Assembly: GCA_017402445.1 (NCBI GenBank)
Contig: JAFPME010000014.1
Span: 1-58,976 of the forward strand
Reading direction: 5' to 3'
Source of the DNA: Prevotella sp.
GTDB lineage: Bacteria; Bacteroidota; Bacteroidia; Bacteroidales; Bacteroidaceae
Length of the DNA stretch: 58,976 nucleotides
The notes beneath the pieces were generated by a model, which had not been told where the DNA came from, searched no databases, and was given only the letters and a program-made list of their open reading frames with translations. Made by a program: the position numbers and the translations under genes. Of this stretch, positions 8,349 to 17,524 are shown piece after piece; position 1 is the stretch's first letter, and every line of letters begins with the position of its first letter.

Positions 8349-9725
8349 ATGAAATCGATAATTTTCAACATGAAGGTAAAGGAAAATGCCGTTGTCTGCC
8401 TTTTCCTGTTTGCACTTCTGCCCTTGACGGCCACGGCTCAGACCTTCGAGGACAAGTTCACCCGTTCGCTGAGCGACGTGATGGCCGACGTTCAGTCGCG
8501 CTTCGGCATCCGGCTGAAGTACGACATGGACACCACCGGGCTGAAGATTGCATACGCCGACTTCCGCATACGGCCCTACTCGGTGGAGGAAACGCTGACG
8601 AACCTGCTCTCGCCGTTCGACTTCAAGCCGGTCTACCAGCAGGGAAACCTCTGGAAGGTGAAACGCTACGAGTACCCGCGGCGACAGCCTGCCGACGGCA
8701 AGAAGCTCATAGCGTGGCTTGGTTCCTTATATAATAATAAGGTGGAGTGGGAATCCCGGCGCGACACGCTGCGCGCGGAGGTGCGCCAACGGTTGGGCAT
8801 CGACCCGCTGTTGCGCCTTTGCCTGTCACAGAAGAACGAGTTCGGACCCGTCAGGAAGCACGATGGCTACACCGTCCAGAACTTCCGGCTGACGACCGTC
8901 AACGGCCATACGGTCTGTGGCAGCATCTACTCGCCTGTTGCCTTGTCGTGGAAAAAAGGCAAGTTTGACACGGATGGCAAGCGGAAAACAGGCAAATATC
9001 CGCTCATTGTCTGCCCCAACGGCCACTTCAACGGCGGACGTTACAACGCCGACCTGCAGCGACGCTACGCCACACTGGCCCGCATGGGGGCCGTGTGCGT
9101 CAGCTACGACCTGTGGGGATGGGGTGAGAGCGAGGACGAAGTGGGCACCGCGGCGCACCACACCAGCGAGGCCCACGTGATGCAGGTGCTCAACGGGCTG
9201 CGCATTCTCGACTTGCTCTACGCACATAAGGACATCGACCCGACGCGCATCGGCGTGAACGGAGGCTCGGGTGGAGGCACACAGACCGTGCTGCTCTCCG
9301 TGCTCGACCAGCGGTTCACGGTCGCCTGTCCCGTGGTCAGCATGTCGTCGTGGTTCGACGGCGGCTGCCCCTGCGAGAGCGGCATGCCCATCCAGCTCAG
9401 CGGCGGCGGCACCTGCAATGCCGAACTGGCAGCACTGTTTGCTCCGAAGCCTATGATGGTGGTGAGCGACGGCGGCGACTGGACCAGCACGACGCCCGAA
9501 CTGGAGTTCCCTTACCTGCAGCGCATCTACGGTTTCTACGGCCGTCAGGACCAGGTCAGGAACGTTCACCTGCCCGACGAGCGTCATGACTTTGGCCCGA
9601 ACAAGCGTCAGGCTGTTTACGATTTCTTCATCGACGTCTTCGGCCTGGACCGCAGTAGGCTCGACGAGAAGAAAGTCAGCATCGAGGACGAGTCGGTCCT
9701 GCGCTTCACACCTAAAAAGAAATAA
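8349..9725 (+). CDS. STN-domain alpha/beta hydrolase (probable carbohydrate esterase)
   Basis: 458 residues; signal peptide ends near TATAQ (about 31). Residues about 35-108 look like an STN domain, the short N-terminal domain of secretins and TonB receptors (SLSDVMADVQSRFGIRLKYD, then SVEETLTNLLSPF). The rest is an alpha/beta hydrolase: nucleophile elbow GGSGGG (~302-308), oxyanion-side CPNGHFNGG, candidate acid in SDGGDW (~372) and catalytic His in ERHDFG (~411). It resembles acetylxylan-esterase/dienelactone-hydrolase-like enzymes of Bacteroides pectin loci (a CE19-like relation is possible but unproven). The ATG abuts the previous stop codon, so it is co-translated with the four-module glycosidase. 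De-esterification of the glycan is the likely role. Confidence 0.75.
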   Translation: MKSIIFNMKVKENAVVCLFLFALLPLTATAQTFEDKFTRSLSDVMADVQSRFGIRLKYDMDTTGLKIAYADFRIRPYSVEETLTNLLSPFDFKPVYQQGNLWKVKRYEYPRRQPADGKKLIAWLGSLYNNKVEWESRRDTLRAEVRQRLGIDPLLRLCLSQKNEFGPVRKHDGYTVQNFRLTTVNGHTVCGSIYSPVALSWKKGKFDTDGKRKTGKYPLIVCPNGHFNGGRYNADLQRRYATLARMGAVCVSYDLWGWGESEDEVGTAAHHTSEAHVMQVLNGLRILDLLYAHKDIDPTRIGVNGGSGGGTQTVLLSVLDQRFTVACPVVSMSSWFDGGCPCESGMPIQLSGGGTCNAELAALFAPKPMMVVSDGGDWTSTTPELEFPYLQRIYGFYGRQDQVRNVHLPDERHDFGPNKRQAVYDFFIDVFGLDRSRLDEKKVSIEDESVLRFTPKKK

Positions 9726-9774
9726 CCGAAGAGTGAGTCTTCTCAGTATTTAAAACCCCGACAGACATAAACGC

Positions 9775-12333
9775 ATGAAACAGCATTCGAACGCTCCCCA
9801 AAACACGTCAACGGCGTTTTCTGACCTTTTCACCGCCCGTCCGACACTTTCACAGACAGCCATTGTCGTGCTAATACTCCTGGCAGCACTCTGTTCTCAG
9901 ACAGTAAAAGCCCAGCAGCAGCGACTCTGGTACGACCGTCCGGCACAGACATGGACGCAGGCACTGCCCATCGGCAACGGAACGTTGGGCGGCATGGTGT
10001 TCGGAACACCGGCCGTGGAGCGCATCCAGCTCAACGAAGAGACCATCTGGGCCGGACAACCGAACAGCGTCTGCCATCCGGAAGCACGTGAGAACCTGCC
10101 GAAGGTGAGGCAGCTCATCTTCGAGGGACGCTACAAGGAAGCAGAGGAACTGGCCAACGACAAGGTGATGCCGGTGGGTGCCAATCAGAATATGGGCATG
10201 CCTTACCAGCCTTTCGGCGATGTCTACATTGCCATGCCAGGCCATGCGGACTACAACAGCTACGAGCGGTTCCTCGATTTGGAGAATGCGAGGACCGTTG
10301 TGCGCTATCGTGTAGGCAACGTGACGTATGAACGCGAGACCATCGCGCCCTTGGGCAGCAAGGTCGTCGTCCTACATCTGACGGCTTCGCAGCCTGGAGC
10401 CATCTCGTTCACGGCCTCGATGGCCTCGCCTCACGCCGATGTGCTCGTCGGAAGCGACGGGTTGGAAGCCACGTTGCTCGGCGTTTCGGCCAAACATGAG
10501 AACCTGAAAGGGAAAGTGCGCTTCCAAGGCAGGATGGCAGCACAGGCCCGTGGCGGCAGCGTCCGCCAAAGCAACGGGCAGCTCAGCGTGGTCGGTGCCG
10601 ACGAAGCAACGCTTTTCATCACCGTCGGAACCAATGTCGTCAGCTATAAAGACATCACGGGCGACGAGGTTCGGCAGAGCCGGCAGCGCCTGCACGAAGC
10701 CATGGACAAAGGCTGGGAGCAACTGAAAAGACAGCATGAGCAGCTCTACCACCGCTATTACGACCGGGTGAAGCTCCATCTCGGCGACGATCTCTACCCC
10801 AATGTGCCTACCGACAAGCGCGTGGCAGACTTCGGACATCGTCAGGACAACCATCTTGTGGCCACATATTTCCAGTTCGGACGCTATCTGCTCATCTGCT
10901 CGTCGCAGCCCGACAACCTCAATCCGGCCAATCTGCAGGGCATCTGGAACGAGAAAATGCTGCCTTCGTGGGACTCAAAGTACACGACAAACATCAACCT
11001 GGAGATGAACTACTGGCCGTCGGAAGTGACGAACCTCACCGAAATGAACGAGCCGCTGTTCCGCCTCATTCGCGAAATCAGCCTGACAGGGCGCGAAACA
11101 GCGAAGAAAATGTACGGGGCCGACGGCTGGGTGCTTCATCATAACACGGACCAATGGCGCGTGACGGGGCCCATCGACCACGCTTCGAGCGGTCTGTGGT
11201 GCACGGGGTCCGGATGGATTTGCCGTCATCTGTGGGAGCATTACCTCTTCACGGGCGACGTGGCATTCCTCCGTCAGGCCTATCCTATCATGCTCGAAGC
11301 AGCCCGTTTCTACTCACAAATACTGGTGGAGCACCCGACACTGACGACCCGAACGTCCGAACCGTACCTCGTCATCTGCCCCGGTGAATCGCCAGAACAC
11401 GGCGGAAAGGGCCGACAGTCGCCTCTCGATGCGGGAGTCACGATGGACAACCAGATTCTTTTCGAGCTGTACAACGAGGTCTTGCAGGCTGCGGGCATCG
11501 TAGGAGACAATGACCCTCTGCTCAAGACGCTCTCGGAACAGCTCAGACGCTTGCCACCCATGCAGGTGGGAAGCTGGGGACAGTTGCAGGAATGGCTCGA
11601 CGACGTCGACGACCCGCAGGATAACCACCGACATTTCTCCCATCTCTACGGGCTCTATCCTTCCAATCAGATTTCACCTTACCGCACGCCCGACTTGTTC
11701 CGCGCTGCCCGCACCTCGCTACAGGCCCGCGGCGACGTGTCAACAGGCTGGTCAATGGGCTGGAAAGTGTGTGCCTGGGCCCGGTTCCTCGATGGAGACC
11801 ATGCATATAAGCTCATTCAGGACCAACTGACGCTCACTGCGGACACCTTTCTCATCTTCGGAACTCAGAAACAACGCGGCGGAACATACCCCAATCTTTT
11901 CGATGCGCATCCGCCATTCCAAATAGACGGGAACTTCGGCTGCACCGCCGGCATCGCCGAGATGCTGTTGCAAAGCCACGACGGCTTTGTCTTTCTGCTG
12001 CCTGCCCTTCCGTCGGCATGGCCGAAAGGTTCTGTGAGCGGTCTCCAGGCGCGCGGTGGCTTCGAGTTTGACCTTCAGTGGGCGAACGGACGGCTCGTTC
12101 GCGCCGTTGTGCGCTCGCAGAAGGGAGGTGTCTGCCGACTGCGTTCGCTCGTACCGCTCAAAGGGAAGGGCCTGCGTTCGGCCCGTGGTGACAATCCCAA
12201 TCCTCTCTTTGCTCTGCCCGTGACGCCTGCCGCCGCCGGAGCGGCAAAGGGGAAACCGTCGAAGAGTGACGTACCCAAGACTTATCTTTACGATCTTGTC
12301 ACAGAGCCTGGAAAGGAATACGTTCTGAAGTAG
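9775..12333 (+). CDS. GH95 family glycosidase (alpha-L-fucosidase or alpha-L-galactosidase)
   Basis: 852 residues with a long n-region and hydrophobic segment (about 28-46, cleavage near VKAQ). Family GH95 blocks are all present: [82 protein letters not shown] and [11 protein letters not shown] (~711), which carries the catalytic-machinery Asp. GH95 enzymes invert at alpha-1,2-linked L-fucose or, in some pectin loci, L-galactose; the sequence alone does not settle which. Third gene of the plus-strand run 4089-12333, 49 bp behind the esterase. A 24-bp tandem repeat lies just downstream. Confidence 0.9.
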   Translation: MKQHSNAPQNTSTAFSDLFTARPTLSQTAIVVLILLAALCSQTVKAQQQRLWYDRPAQTWTQALPIGNGTLGGMVFGTPAVERIQLNEETIWAGQPNSVCHPEARENLPKVRQLIFEGRYKEAEELANDKVMPVGANQNMGMPYQPFGDVYIAMPGHADYNSYERFLDLENARTVVRYRVGNVTYERETIAPLGSKVVVLHLTASQPGAISFTASMASPHADVLVGSDGLEATLLGVSAKHENLKGKVRFQGRMAAQARGGSVRQSNGQLSVVGADEATLFITVGTNVVSYKDITGDEVRQSRQRLHEAMDKGWEQLKRQHEQLYHRYYDRVKLHLGDDLYPNVPTDKRVADFGHRQDNHLVATYFQFGRYLLICSSQPDNLNPANLQGIWNEKMLPSWDSKYTTNINLEMNYWPSEVTNLTEMNEPLFRLIREISLTGRETAKKMYGADGWVLHHNTDQWRVTGPIDHASSGLWCTGSGWICRHLWEHYLFTGDVAFLRQAYPIMLEAARFYSQILVEHPTLTTRTSEPYLVICPGESPEHGGKGRQSPLDAGVTMDNQILFELYNEVLQAAGIVGDNDPLLKTLSEQLRRLPPMQVGSWGQLQEWLDDVDDPQDNHRHFSHLYGLYPSNQISPYRTPDLFRAARTSLQARGDVSTGWSMGWKVCAWARFLDGDHAYKLIQDQLTLTADTFLIFGTQKQRGGTYPNLFDAHPPFQIDGNFGCTAGIAEMLLQSHDGFVFLLPALPSAWPKGSVSGLQARGGFEFDLQWANGRLVRAVVRSQKGGVCRLRSLVPLKGKGLRSARGDNPNPLFALPVTPAAAGAAKGKPSKSDVPKTYLYDLVTEPGKEYVLK

Positions 12334-12364
12334 CCCCCGAGCTCCGCTCGCTTTGCTCGTCGAA

Positions 12365-12472
12365 GAACTGAAAGTCGCCGCCTACGGGGAACTGAAAGTC
12401 GCCGCCTACGGGGAATTGAAAATCGCCGCCTACGGGGAAAGGCAAAGGCAATTGAAAATCAGCGGCCGTAGG
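12365..12472. repeat. 24-bp tandem repeat behind GH95
   Basis: Two identical 24-bp units (12365-12388, 12389-12412) beginning GAACTGAAAGTCGCC, a third with two substitutions (12413-12436), then a degenerate fourth. It is non-coding on the plus strand after the GH95 stop. Confidence 0.85.
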
Positions 12473-12510
12473 CAAAGCCAAACCTTTCAAATCTTACAAG
12501 TATGACTAAG

Positions 12511-12975
12511 ATTTTGAATGGGTATGTATGATGTATTGTAAATATTTCATACCGAAAAAACGGGTATAGATTTTCTTTCATTTTACGAAGACGGAAGCGG
12601 TTGTTTTGTCAAAAGAATCGGACAAAACCGGAAGATTTTTCTTTCCGTTTTTCAAAATGGCTCATTTTACGCCGCAAAATGGCCCGTTCTGCCGTTCAGA
12701 ATGATTCATTCTGTCGAGCAAAATGGGCCTTTTTCGTGTGCAGAATGAGCCATTTTGAAAGCCCAAAAAATGTAAAGAAAACACAAGTTGTTTGTTTCCA
12801 GACTCTTATAACTTTCTCATATTTCGCGCATACGCGTCCGTCGGCTTTTTATTTTGGAAAGATGGCCTGCATTTCGTATAATAAATGTTATTTTGTAAGC
12901 ATAATTCAGCACTCTCCCGACCGACATCTGCAGAGAAAGAAACACGTATCACACCCCTTCCCTTTCCCAAACCGA
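12511..12975 (+). repeat. Phased-palindrome intergenic element, copy 2
   Basis: Second copy, lying between convergent GH95 and GH28. Palindromes start at 12654, 12676, 12698, 12720 and 12742, again in exact 22-bp steps. The flanking blocks GTAAAGAAAACACAAG and CGTATAATAAATG are retained; the distal ~80 bp has diverged from copy 1. Confidence 0.85.
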
Positions 12976-13067
12976 TGCATCATCGGGGCTTACACAGAAC
13001 GCCACCAGGCTTTTAAGGAGGCGACGTCAGGTCTGCCCGGGCCACGAGCAGGGGCCGTCTGTTTTTC

Positions 13068-14426
13068 TTATTCAACGTCCACCTGCACGTACTCGGGCCG
13101 TTCGTCGGGCTCGTCCGTGACAATCTCCACGTTCCTGAAGACCACGTTCCGCGCGTGCCTGACGAAGAATCCCTTCGCCGGAAGCAGGCCCCACATCGTA
13201 GCCTCGGGGTATTCCTGTTCTTTTTCGTCGTCGGGAACAGCCACCTTGGCGCATCCTCCGCGCTGACGGATGGTGATGTCCGACAGACGGACATCCTCCA
13301 CGCAGTGTCCAGGCAGTCCGGTGATGCTGCAACCGGTGCGCCCGGCACCGCTGACGGTGATGTTTCGCAGGTACAGACCGCGCATGGAGCCTACCCGCTC
13401 CACGGGAATGCCCTCGGCGTAAGGCCGTGCACGGTTGCCCAGCCGGATGAAGATGGGCGACTCGGTGCCCTCGACGAGGATGTCGGACACATGGATATTC
13501 TCCATCACGCCGCCGTCGACGATTTCCAACGAGATGGCCGACGTGCCCCGTTTGCCTTTGTCGCCGAAGAACTGCGAACGCTGGTCGGCCGACGGTTTCA
13601 CGATGCATCCGCTGATACGTATGTTGCGGAAGCCGCCATTGGTCTCGGTACCGAGCTTGATGGCATTGCAGTGGCTGCTGACGATGCAGTTCTGGATGGT
13701 GACATTCTCGCAGAGCCGTGGCGATGTGCTCTTCAGTGTGATGGCATCGTCGTCGCTGTCGGCCAGCATGTTGCTCACGATGACGTCGTGGCAGCCGTCT
13801 ATGTCGAGGGCGTCGTTGTTGAAGTTGTTGCGGTTGAACACCTTGATGCCCTCAATCCTGACGCGGTCGCAGGCCAGATAGTGCTGCATCCAGCAGCCCG
13901 AGTTGCGCAGGGTGACGTCTCGGATCGCGATGTCGCGGCTGTTGATGAAGCGCAGCAGGTGGGGCCGGGTGATGCCCTCGTCGTTCCACGACAGCTTGGG
14001 GAAGGCGGCACCGCGCCCGTCGATGGTTCCATGGCCGTCGATGACGACACCCTCCACGCTGTCGGCATAGATGAGCTGGATGGTGGTGGTCTGCGTACGC
14101 AGCGACACATAGCTGGACTTCATCTTCCGGTAGTCGTCCACGCGCGTGCTGCCGTAGAGCGTGGCACCGCTCTCGAGGTGCAGGTTGACGTAGCTGCGGA
14201 GGATGATGGAGCCCATCTTGTAGCTCCCGGTGGGCACGAGTACGCGTCCGCCGCCATGGGCGGAACAGTCGTCGATGGCTCGCTGGATGGCTTCGGTGCT
14301 CAGCACTGTGGTGTCGTTCTGTGCTCCGTAGTCCCTGATGTTGTAGTCGTTGGCCGTAGCGGTGGCTGTAGCCATGGCCAGCAGGAAGGATGAAAGGGTC
14401 CTGTTAATGCATAATTCGTAATTCAT
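13068..14426 (-). CDS. GH28 family pectin hydrolase (polygalacturonase-like)
   Basis: 452 residues from ATG 14426; signal-like segment TLSSFLLAMATATATA then a right-handed beta-helix. GH28 active-site pattern is visible: NNDALDIDG (~205), SDDDAITLKS (~227) supplying the paired Asp residues, and HCNAIKLGTE (~251). Members cleave galacturonan or rhamnogalacturonan, exo or endo. The frame also has an upstream TTG at 14468 overlapping GH97, but the intervening codons are a common intergenic repeat (ATTATGCATTATGAATTACG-like), so the ATG is preferred; even so the first eight residues come from that repeat. Downstream partner of GH97 in a two-gene minus-strand operon. Confidence 0.85.
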   Translation of the reverse strand: MNYELCINRTLSSFLLAMATATATANDYNIRDYGAQNDTTVLSTEAIQRAIDDCSAHGGGRVLVPTGSYKMGSIILRSYVNLHLESGATLYGSTRVDDYRKMKSSYVSLRTQTTTIQLIYADSVEGVVIDGHGTIDGRGAAFPKLSWNDEGITRPHLLRFINSRDIAIRDVTLRNSGCWMQHYLACDRVRIEGIKVFNRNNFNNDALDIDGCHDVIVSNMLADSDDDAITLKSTSPRLCENVTIQNCIVSSHCNAIKLGTETNGGFRNIRISGCIVKPSADQRSQFFGDKGKRGTSAISLEIVDGGVMENIHVSDILVEGTESPIFIRLGNRARPYAEGIPVERVGSMRGLYLRNITVSGAGRTGCSITGLPGHCVEDVRLSDITIRQRGGCAKVAVPDDEKEQEYPEATMWGLLPAKGFFVRHARNVVFRNVEIVTDEPDERPEYVQVDVE

Positions 14427-14455
14427 AATGCATAATGCATGGTGTGGGGTGATTC

Positions 14456-16462
14456 TTATTTCTTGCAAATGATGATGCCGCCCATGGGCTGTATGGTCAC
14501 TTTCACCTTTCCCTTTCCGTTGGGTCTGAGCGGTTTGCAGAACGATGTGGGCACCACTTCACCCTTCTTCGGCTTGTTGTCGCCGTAGAACAGCAGCTGG
14601 TCGGCAGAGGTGAAGAGGTCGCACAGGTTGAGTTCGAGCGTGATGGGGCGGTCGGTGCCGTTGAGTCCGGCCACATACCAGTCGGTGCCGTGGCGGCGCG
14701 CCATGACGACATACCGCGAGGGGTAGCCTTCGATGAAGTGCGTTGCGTCCCACGTGGTGGGAATCCGTCGCAGCAAGTCGAGCTGGAAGGCAGGCAGCTC
14801 GTCGAGATTGTTGGGCTGCATGGCGATGCACTGGATGAAAGTCTGGTTGGTGAAGGCGGTGGCCATCTCGAAGACGTCGGTAGTGTGGCGCGGATGTCGG
14901 CTGTGGTTGTCGCGGCTGAGGTATCGGTTCATGATGACGCCGCCCCAGTCGAAGGCGCCGAGGGCATTGCGGCAGAAGGGGTGCATGGTGAGTTCGAAGC
15001 CTTCGGCCTTGGCGTGGCGCTCGTCGAAGAAGACGTTCTCGCTGGCCAGTGCGGCCTCGCTGGCCACGTAGTTGGGATACATGCGCTCCCATCCGCGTGG
15101 AATGGTGCAGCCGTGGAACACCACCTGCAGTCCGTGGCGGTTGGCGTCGCTGAGGATGTCTTCGTAGAGCTGCATCGTGGCTTGCTTGTCGCCGCCGAAG
15201 AAGTCAACCTTGATGCCCTTGACCCCGATGCGCTGAAGCCATGCCATCTCGCGCTCGCGGGCGACGGCCGTGTTCATGCAGTCGCGCGGCCCCTGTGGCG
15301 CATCGTTCCAGAAGCCGTTGCTGTTGTACCAGAGCATGAGCGAGACGCCCTTGGACTGTGCGTAGCGGCTGAGCTCCTCGATGCGCTGGCGCCCTATCTG
15401 CGTGTCCCACCAGTTGTCGACGAGACAATATTCGTAGCCCATGGCGGCGGCGAGGTCGATGAAGGCTACCTGATCGTCGTAGTTGATGCTCTGGTCCTGC
15501 CAGATGAGCCAGCTCCACGTGTAGCGTCCGGGCTTGTAGACGCGTGACGGTTCGTAGAGCGGCTTCACCACGTCGTAGGCCACAGTGGTCTCGACGATGG
15601 GACTGAGCGTCTCGCCGACGGTGATGGTGCGCCAGGGTGTCTGTCCCGGCAGCGGAATGACGGCGTACTCGGAACCGTAGCCGTTGTTTTCGCCCTTGTG
15701 AGGATAGGCGATGGTGTAGCCTTTTGCTTCGTTATAGTCGGAGAGGTGGCTTCCGCAATAGGCCGAGGAGACACCGGTCTCGCTGATGAGGACCCAAAAG
15801 CCCCCCTCCGACTCACCCCGAGAGGGGGAGACTGTTGTCTTGAAGAGACAGGGGAAGGTGTAGCCAAGTCCGTAGCGCGAAGGCTTCGCCATGGGTGCGT
15901 CGGCCTCGTAGTCCTCTTCATAGCTGGGCTTGGTCTTCTCCCATCCGGTCTCGGGACCTATCTGCGGAGAGAGGAACGTGGTGGTTCCGTCGGCCATGCG
16001 GAAGGCCGTAGCCTCACTGAAGACGGTCATCCGCTTGGGGTTGCCGGCTTTCGGACGAGGGATGGTATAGCGGAAGGCGACATCATGGTCGGACACCTGG
16101 AAGGAGACAATGAAGCGGAGGGAGTCGGGAGTGGCCGTTCTGAAGATAACATCGAGCCGACGGGCCACATAGTGGATGTGGGAAGCCTTGATGCGGTCCA
16201 TTTCGTAGCAGTCCTCCACGTCGATGGTCCTTCCGCCCTTAAGCGTCAGGTCGTGGGTGAAGTCGGCCAGACTGGTTTTCAGCCCTAAGGCCGACGGCAG
16301 GATAACGGTCTTGCCGTCGTAGAACACACTGTAGGTGGCTTTTCCTCCATCGCAGCCGACACGCACTTGCAGCCGTCCATCGGGCGATGTCACGGTTTTC
16401 TCTTCAGCCCAGATGCCGACAACGGTCAGCAGAGCAAGGGCAATCATCATGATTCTTCGCAT
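14456..16462 (-). CDS. GH97 family alpha-glycosidase, retaining (Asp-nucleophile) type
   Basis: 668 residues with signal peptide MRRIMMIALALLTVVGIWA. The family layout is an N-terminal beta-sandwich, a TIM barrel and a C-terminal beta-domain. GH97 blocks include RYTWSWLIWQDQSINYDDQ, EYCLVDNWWD and MHPFCRNALGAFDWGGVIMN. The Asp in GIKVDFFGGDKQ (~419) sits at the nucleophile position of the retaining subgroup (BtGal97b-like), not the inverting SusB type, so an alpha-galactosidase-like activity is more likely than starch degradation. A Glu in AALASENVFF is the likely acid/base. A GC-rich REP-like palindrome (15801-15830) is read in frame as SPSRGESEGG. Operon with GH28, acting in the periplasm. 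Confidence 0.88.
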   Translation of the reverse strand: MRRIMMIALALLTVVGIWAEEKTVTSPDGRLQVRVGCDGGKATYSVFYDGKTVILPSALGLKTSLADFTHDLTLKGGRTIDVEDCYEMDRIKASHIHYVARRLDVIFRTATPDSLRFIVSFQVSDHDVAFRYTIPRPKAGNPKRMTVFSEATAFRMADGTTTFLSPQIGPETGWEKTKPSYEEDYEADAPMAKPSRYGLGYTFPCLFKTTVSPSRGESEGGFWVLISETGVSSAYCGSHLSDYNEAKGYTIAYPHKGENNGYGSEYAVIPLPGQTPWRTITVGETLSPIVETTVAYDVVKPLYEPSRVYKPGRYTWSWLIWQDQSINYDDQVAFIDLAAAMGYEYCLVDNWWDTQIGRQRIEELSRYAQSKGVSLMLWYNSNGFWNDAPQGPRDCMNTAVAREREMAWLQRIGVKGIKVDFFGGDKQATMQLYEDILSDANRHGLQVVFHGCTIPRGWERMYPNYVASEAALASENVFFDERHAKAEGFELTMHPFCRNALGAFDWGGVIMNRYLSRDNHSRHPRHTTDVFEMATAFTNQTFIQCIAMQPNNLDELPAFQLDLLRRIPTTWDATHFIEGYPSRYVVMARRHGTDWYVAGLNGTDRPITLELNLCDLFTSADQLLFYGDNKPKKGEVVPTSFCKPLRPNGKGKVKVTIQPMGGIIICKK
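15801..15830. repeat. REP-like GC palindrome inside GH97
   Basis: CCCCCCTCCGACTCACCCCG followed by AGAGGGGGAG. It is closely related to the intergenic copy at 16505-16533 and, inverted, to 31677-31706. Confidence 0.6.
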
Positions 16463-16467
16463 ACTTA

Positions 16468-16504
16468 ATATAGTTAAGAGTTAAGAATTAAGAGTTAAGA
16501 ATTA
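16468..16504. repeat. TTAAGA-type short oligonucleotide repeat
   Basis: Alternating GTTAAGAGTTAAGAATTAAG units between GH97 and the HAD gene; the same motif recurs at 24038-24086. Confidence 0.6.
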
Positions 16505-16533
16505 GGCCCCCCTCCGACTCCCCCGTGGGGGAG
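16505..16533. repeat. REP-like GC palindrome, intergenic copy
   Basis: GGCCCCCCTCCGACTCCCCC followed by GTGGGGGAG, in the 80-bp gap between GH97 and the HAD phosphatase. Confidence 0.6.
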
Positions 16534-16542
16534 AGTACTCTA

Positions 16543-17238
16543 TCACGGAAGTTTTGCCACCAGTTCTGCTATGGACCCGATTGTCAGCAGGTTCTCGTGG
16601 TCGTACTCTTCGGTCTGCTCATGGGCCCAGGTACTGTGAAACGGCACGTGGACGGCGCGGCCTCCCAAGTGGAGCACGGGCTCGATGTCCGACTTGAAGC
16701 TGTTGCCCACCATGAGCAGCTCGCCGATGTTGATGCCGAACGAACGGCAAAGTTGTTCGTACTGTTCGGGCGTCTTGTCGGAAACCACGACAACACGGTC
16801 GAAGTAATGCCACAACCCTGAACGCCGCAGCTTGTTCTCCTGGTCCTGAATCTCTCCTTTGGTGAACACGCACAGTGCGTAGCGGTGCAGGTCGCGGATG
16901 GCTTTCAGCGTGGGTTCCACACCAGGCAACGGCGTGGCCGGCAGCCGCAACAGACTGCGTCCGAGCTCCTGAACGCGCAACAGCTCAGTGGCAGTGATGC
17001 GTCCGCCGCTTACCTGGACGGCATTCTCCACGAGCGAGATGGTGAACGCCTTGCAACCGTAGCCCAGTTCGGCCATGTTACGGCTCTCGGTAGCAAAGAG
17101 CATGTCGGAAACAGTGGTTGCATCGGCGTAGGGCGCAAGCAGTTGGCAGTACGTTTTCTCCACTTCGTCGAAGTGAGTCTGGCAGTCCCACAGTGTGTCG
17201 TCGGCGTCGAAGGCAATGAGTTTGATAGTTTGGTACAT
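16543..17238 (-). CDS. HAD-superfamily hydrolase (phosphatase-like)
   Basis: 231 residues, cytoplasmic. The four HAD motifs are present: motif I FDADDTLWD near residue 10 (nucleophile Asp and the +2 Asp), motif II VFTKGE, motif III Lys in VVSDKTPEQY, and motif IV MVGNSFKSDIEP. A helical cap lies between motifs I and II as in the phosphoglycolate-phosphatase-like subgroup. The frame is open to 17265, but that start lies inside the -7 box, so ATG 17238 is chosen. Substrate cannot be read from sequence. Same strand as GH97 but with its own promoter; probably a general metabolite phosphatase. Confidence 0.85.
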   Translation of the reverse strand: MYQTIKLIAFDADDTLWDCQTHFDEVEKTYCQLLAPYADATTVSDMLFATESRNMAELGYGCKAFTISLVENAVQVSGGRITATELLRVQELGRSLLRLPATPLPGVEPTLKAIRDLHRYALCVFTKGEIQDQENKLRRSGLWHYFDRVVVVSDKTPEQYEQLCRSFGINIGELLMVGNSFKSDIEPVLHLGGRAVHVPFHSTWAHEQTEEYDHENLLTIGSIAELVAKLP

Positions 17239-17262
17239 GTATCGTTGTCGTTTTTCCAGATG

Positions 17263-17295
17263 CAAAAATACACATAATTTTTTTATCTACACAAC
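17263..17295 (-). promoter_or_regulatory. Promoter of the HAD gene
   Basis: Minus-strand -7 box TATTTTTG (17263-17270) with a -33-like GTTG at 17292-17295, spacer 21 bp. Confidence 0.5.
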
Positions 17296-17320
17296 GATTC
17301 GGCTTGTTTTGCACCGATTA

Positions 17321-17512
17321 ATGTCATTGGGCGGAACAGACAGTCCGTCTCTCGGGGACTGTTCCCACTGTTTTGAAACCTGTTCGGACAGTAAGAACAG
17401 GCGGGTGACGACGAAGACGGTGACCTACGTGGCACCGCAACTGAACTTCACGTCGGAAGAGGCACTGCCCTTCCTCTCCGACGAGGCAGCACGTCTGCTG
17501 CAGGACCAATGA
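17321..17512 (+). CDS. Small ORF, 63 residues, uncertain
   Basis: ATG at 17321 opens a 63-codon frame in the 286-bp gap between divergent-facing HAD and an exported protein gene on the opposite strand. The C-terminal half (TYVAPQLNFTSEEALPFLSDEAARLL) reads like a real protein, being acidic and helical, whereas the N-terminal part is cysteine-rich and less convincing. A TTGTTTTG box (17305-17312, one mismatch to TAnnTTTG) precedes it. No family recognised; it could be a remnant of a longer gene. Confidence 0.3.
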   Translation: MSLGGTDSPSLGDCSHCFETCSDSKNRRVTTKTVTYVAPQLNFTSEEALPFLSDEAARLLQDQ

Positions 17513-17524
17513 GCGTCGGGCAGC

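Noticed and set aside
12299-12490. Minus-strand ORF with repeated FPVGGDFQ
   Set aside because: The repeat arises from translating the 24-bp tandem DNA repeat; no start context or family, and it overlaps the GH95 end.
12601-13266. 221-codon ORF with TTG start over element copy 2 and the GH28 end
   Set aside because: It joins the repeat frame to antisense of GH28; codon changes between repeat copies argue against coding.
14456-16462. GH97 as SusB-type starch enzyme
   Set aside because: The Asp in VKVDFF marks the retaining subgroup, and no starch-locus partners are present.
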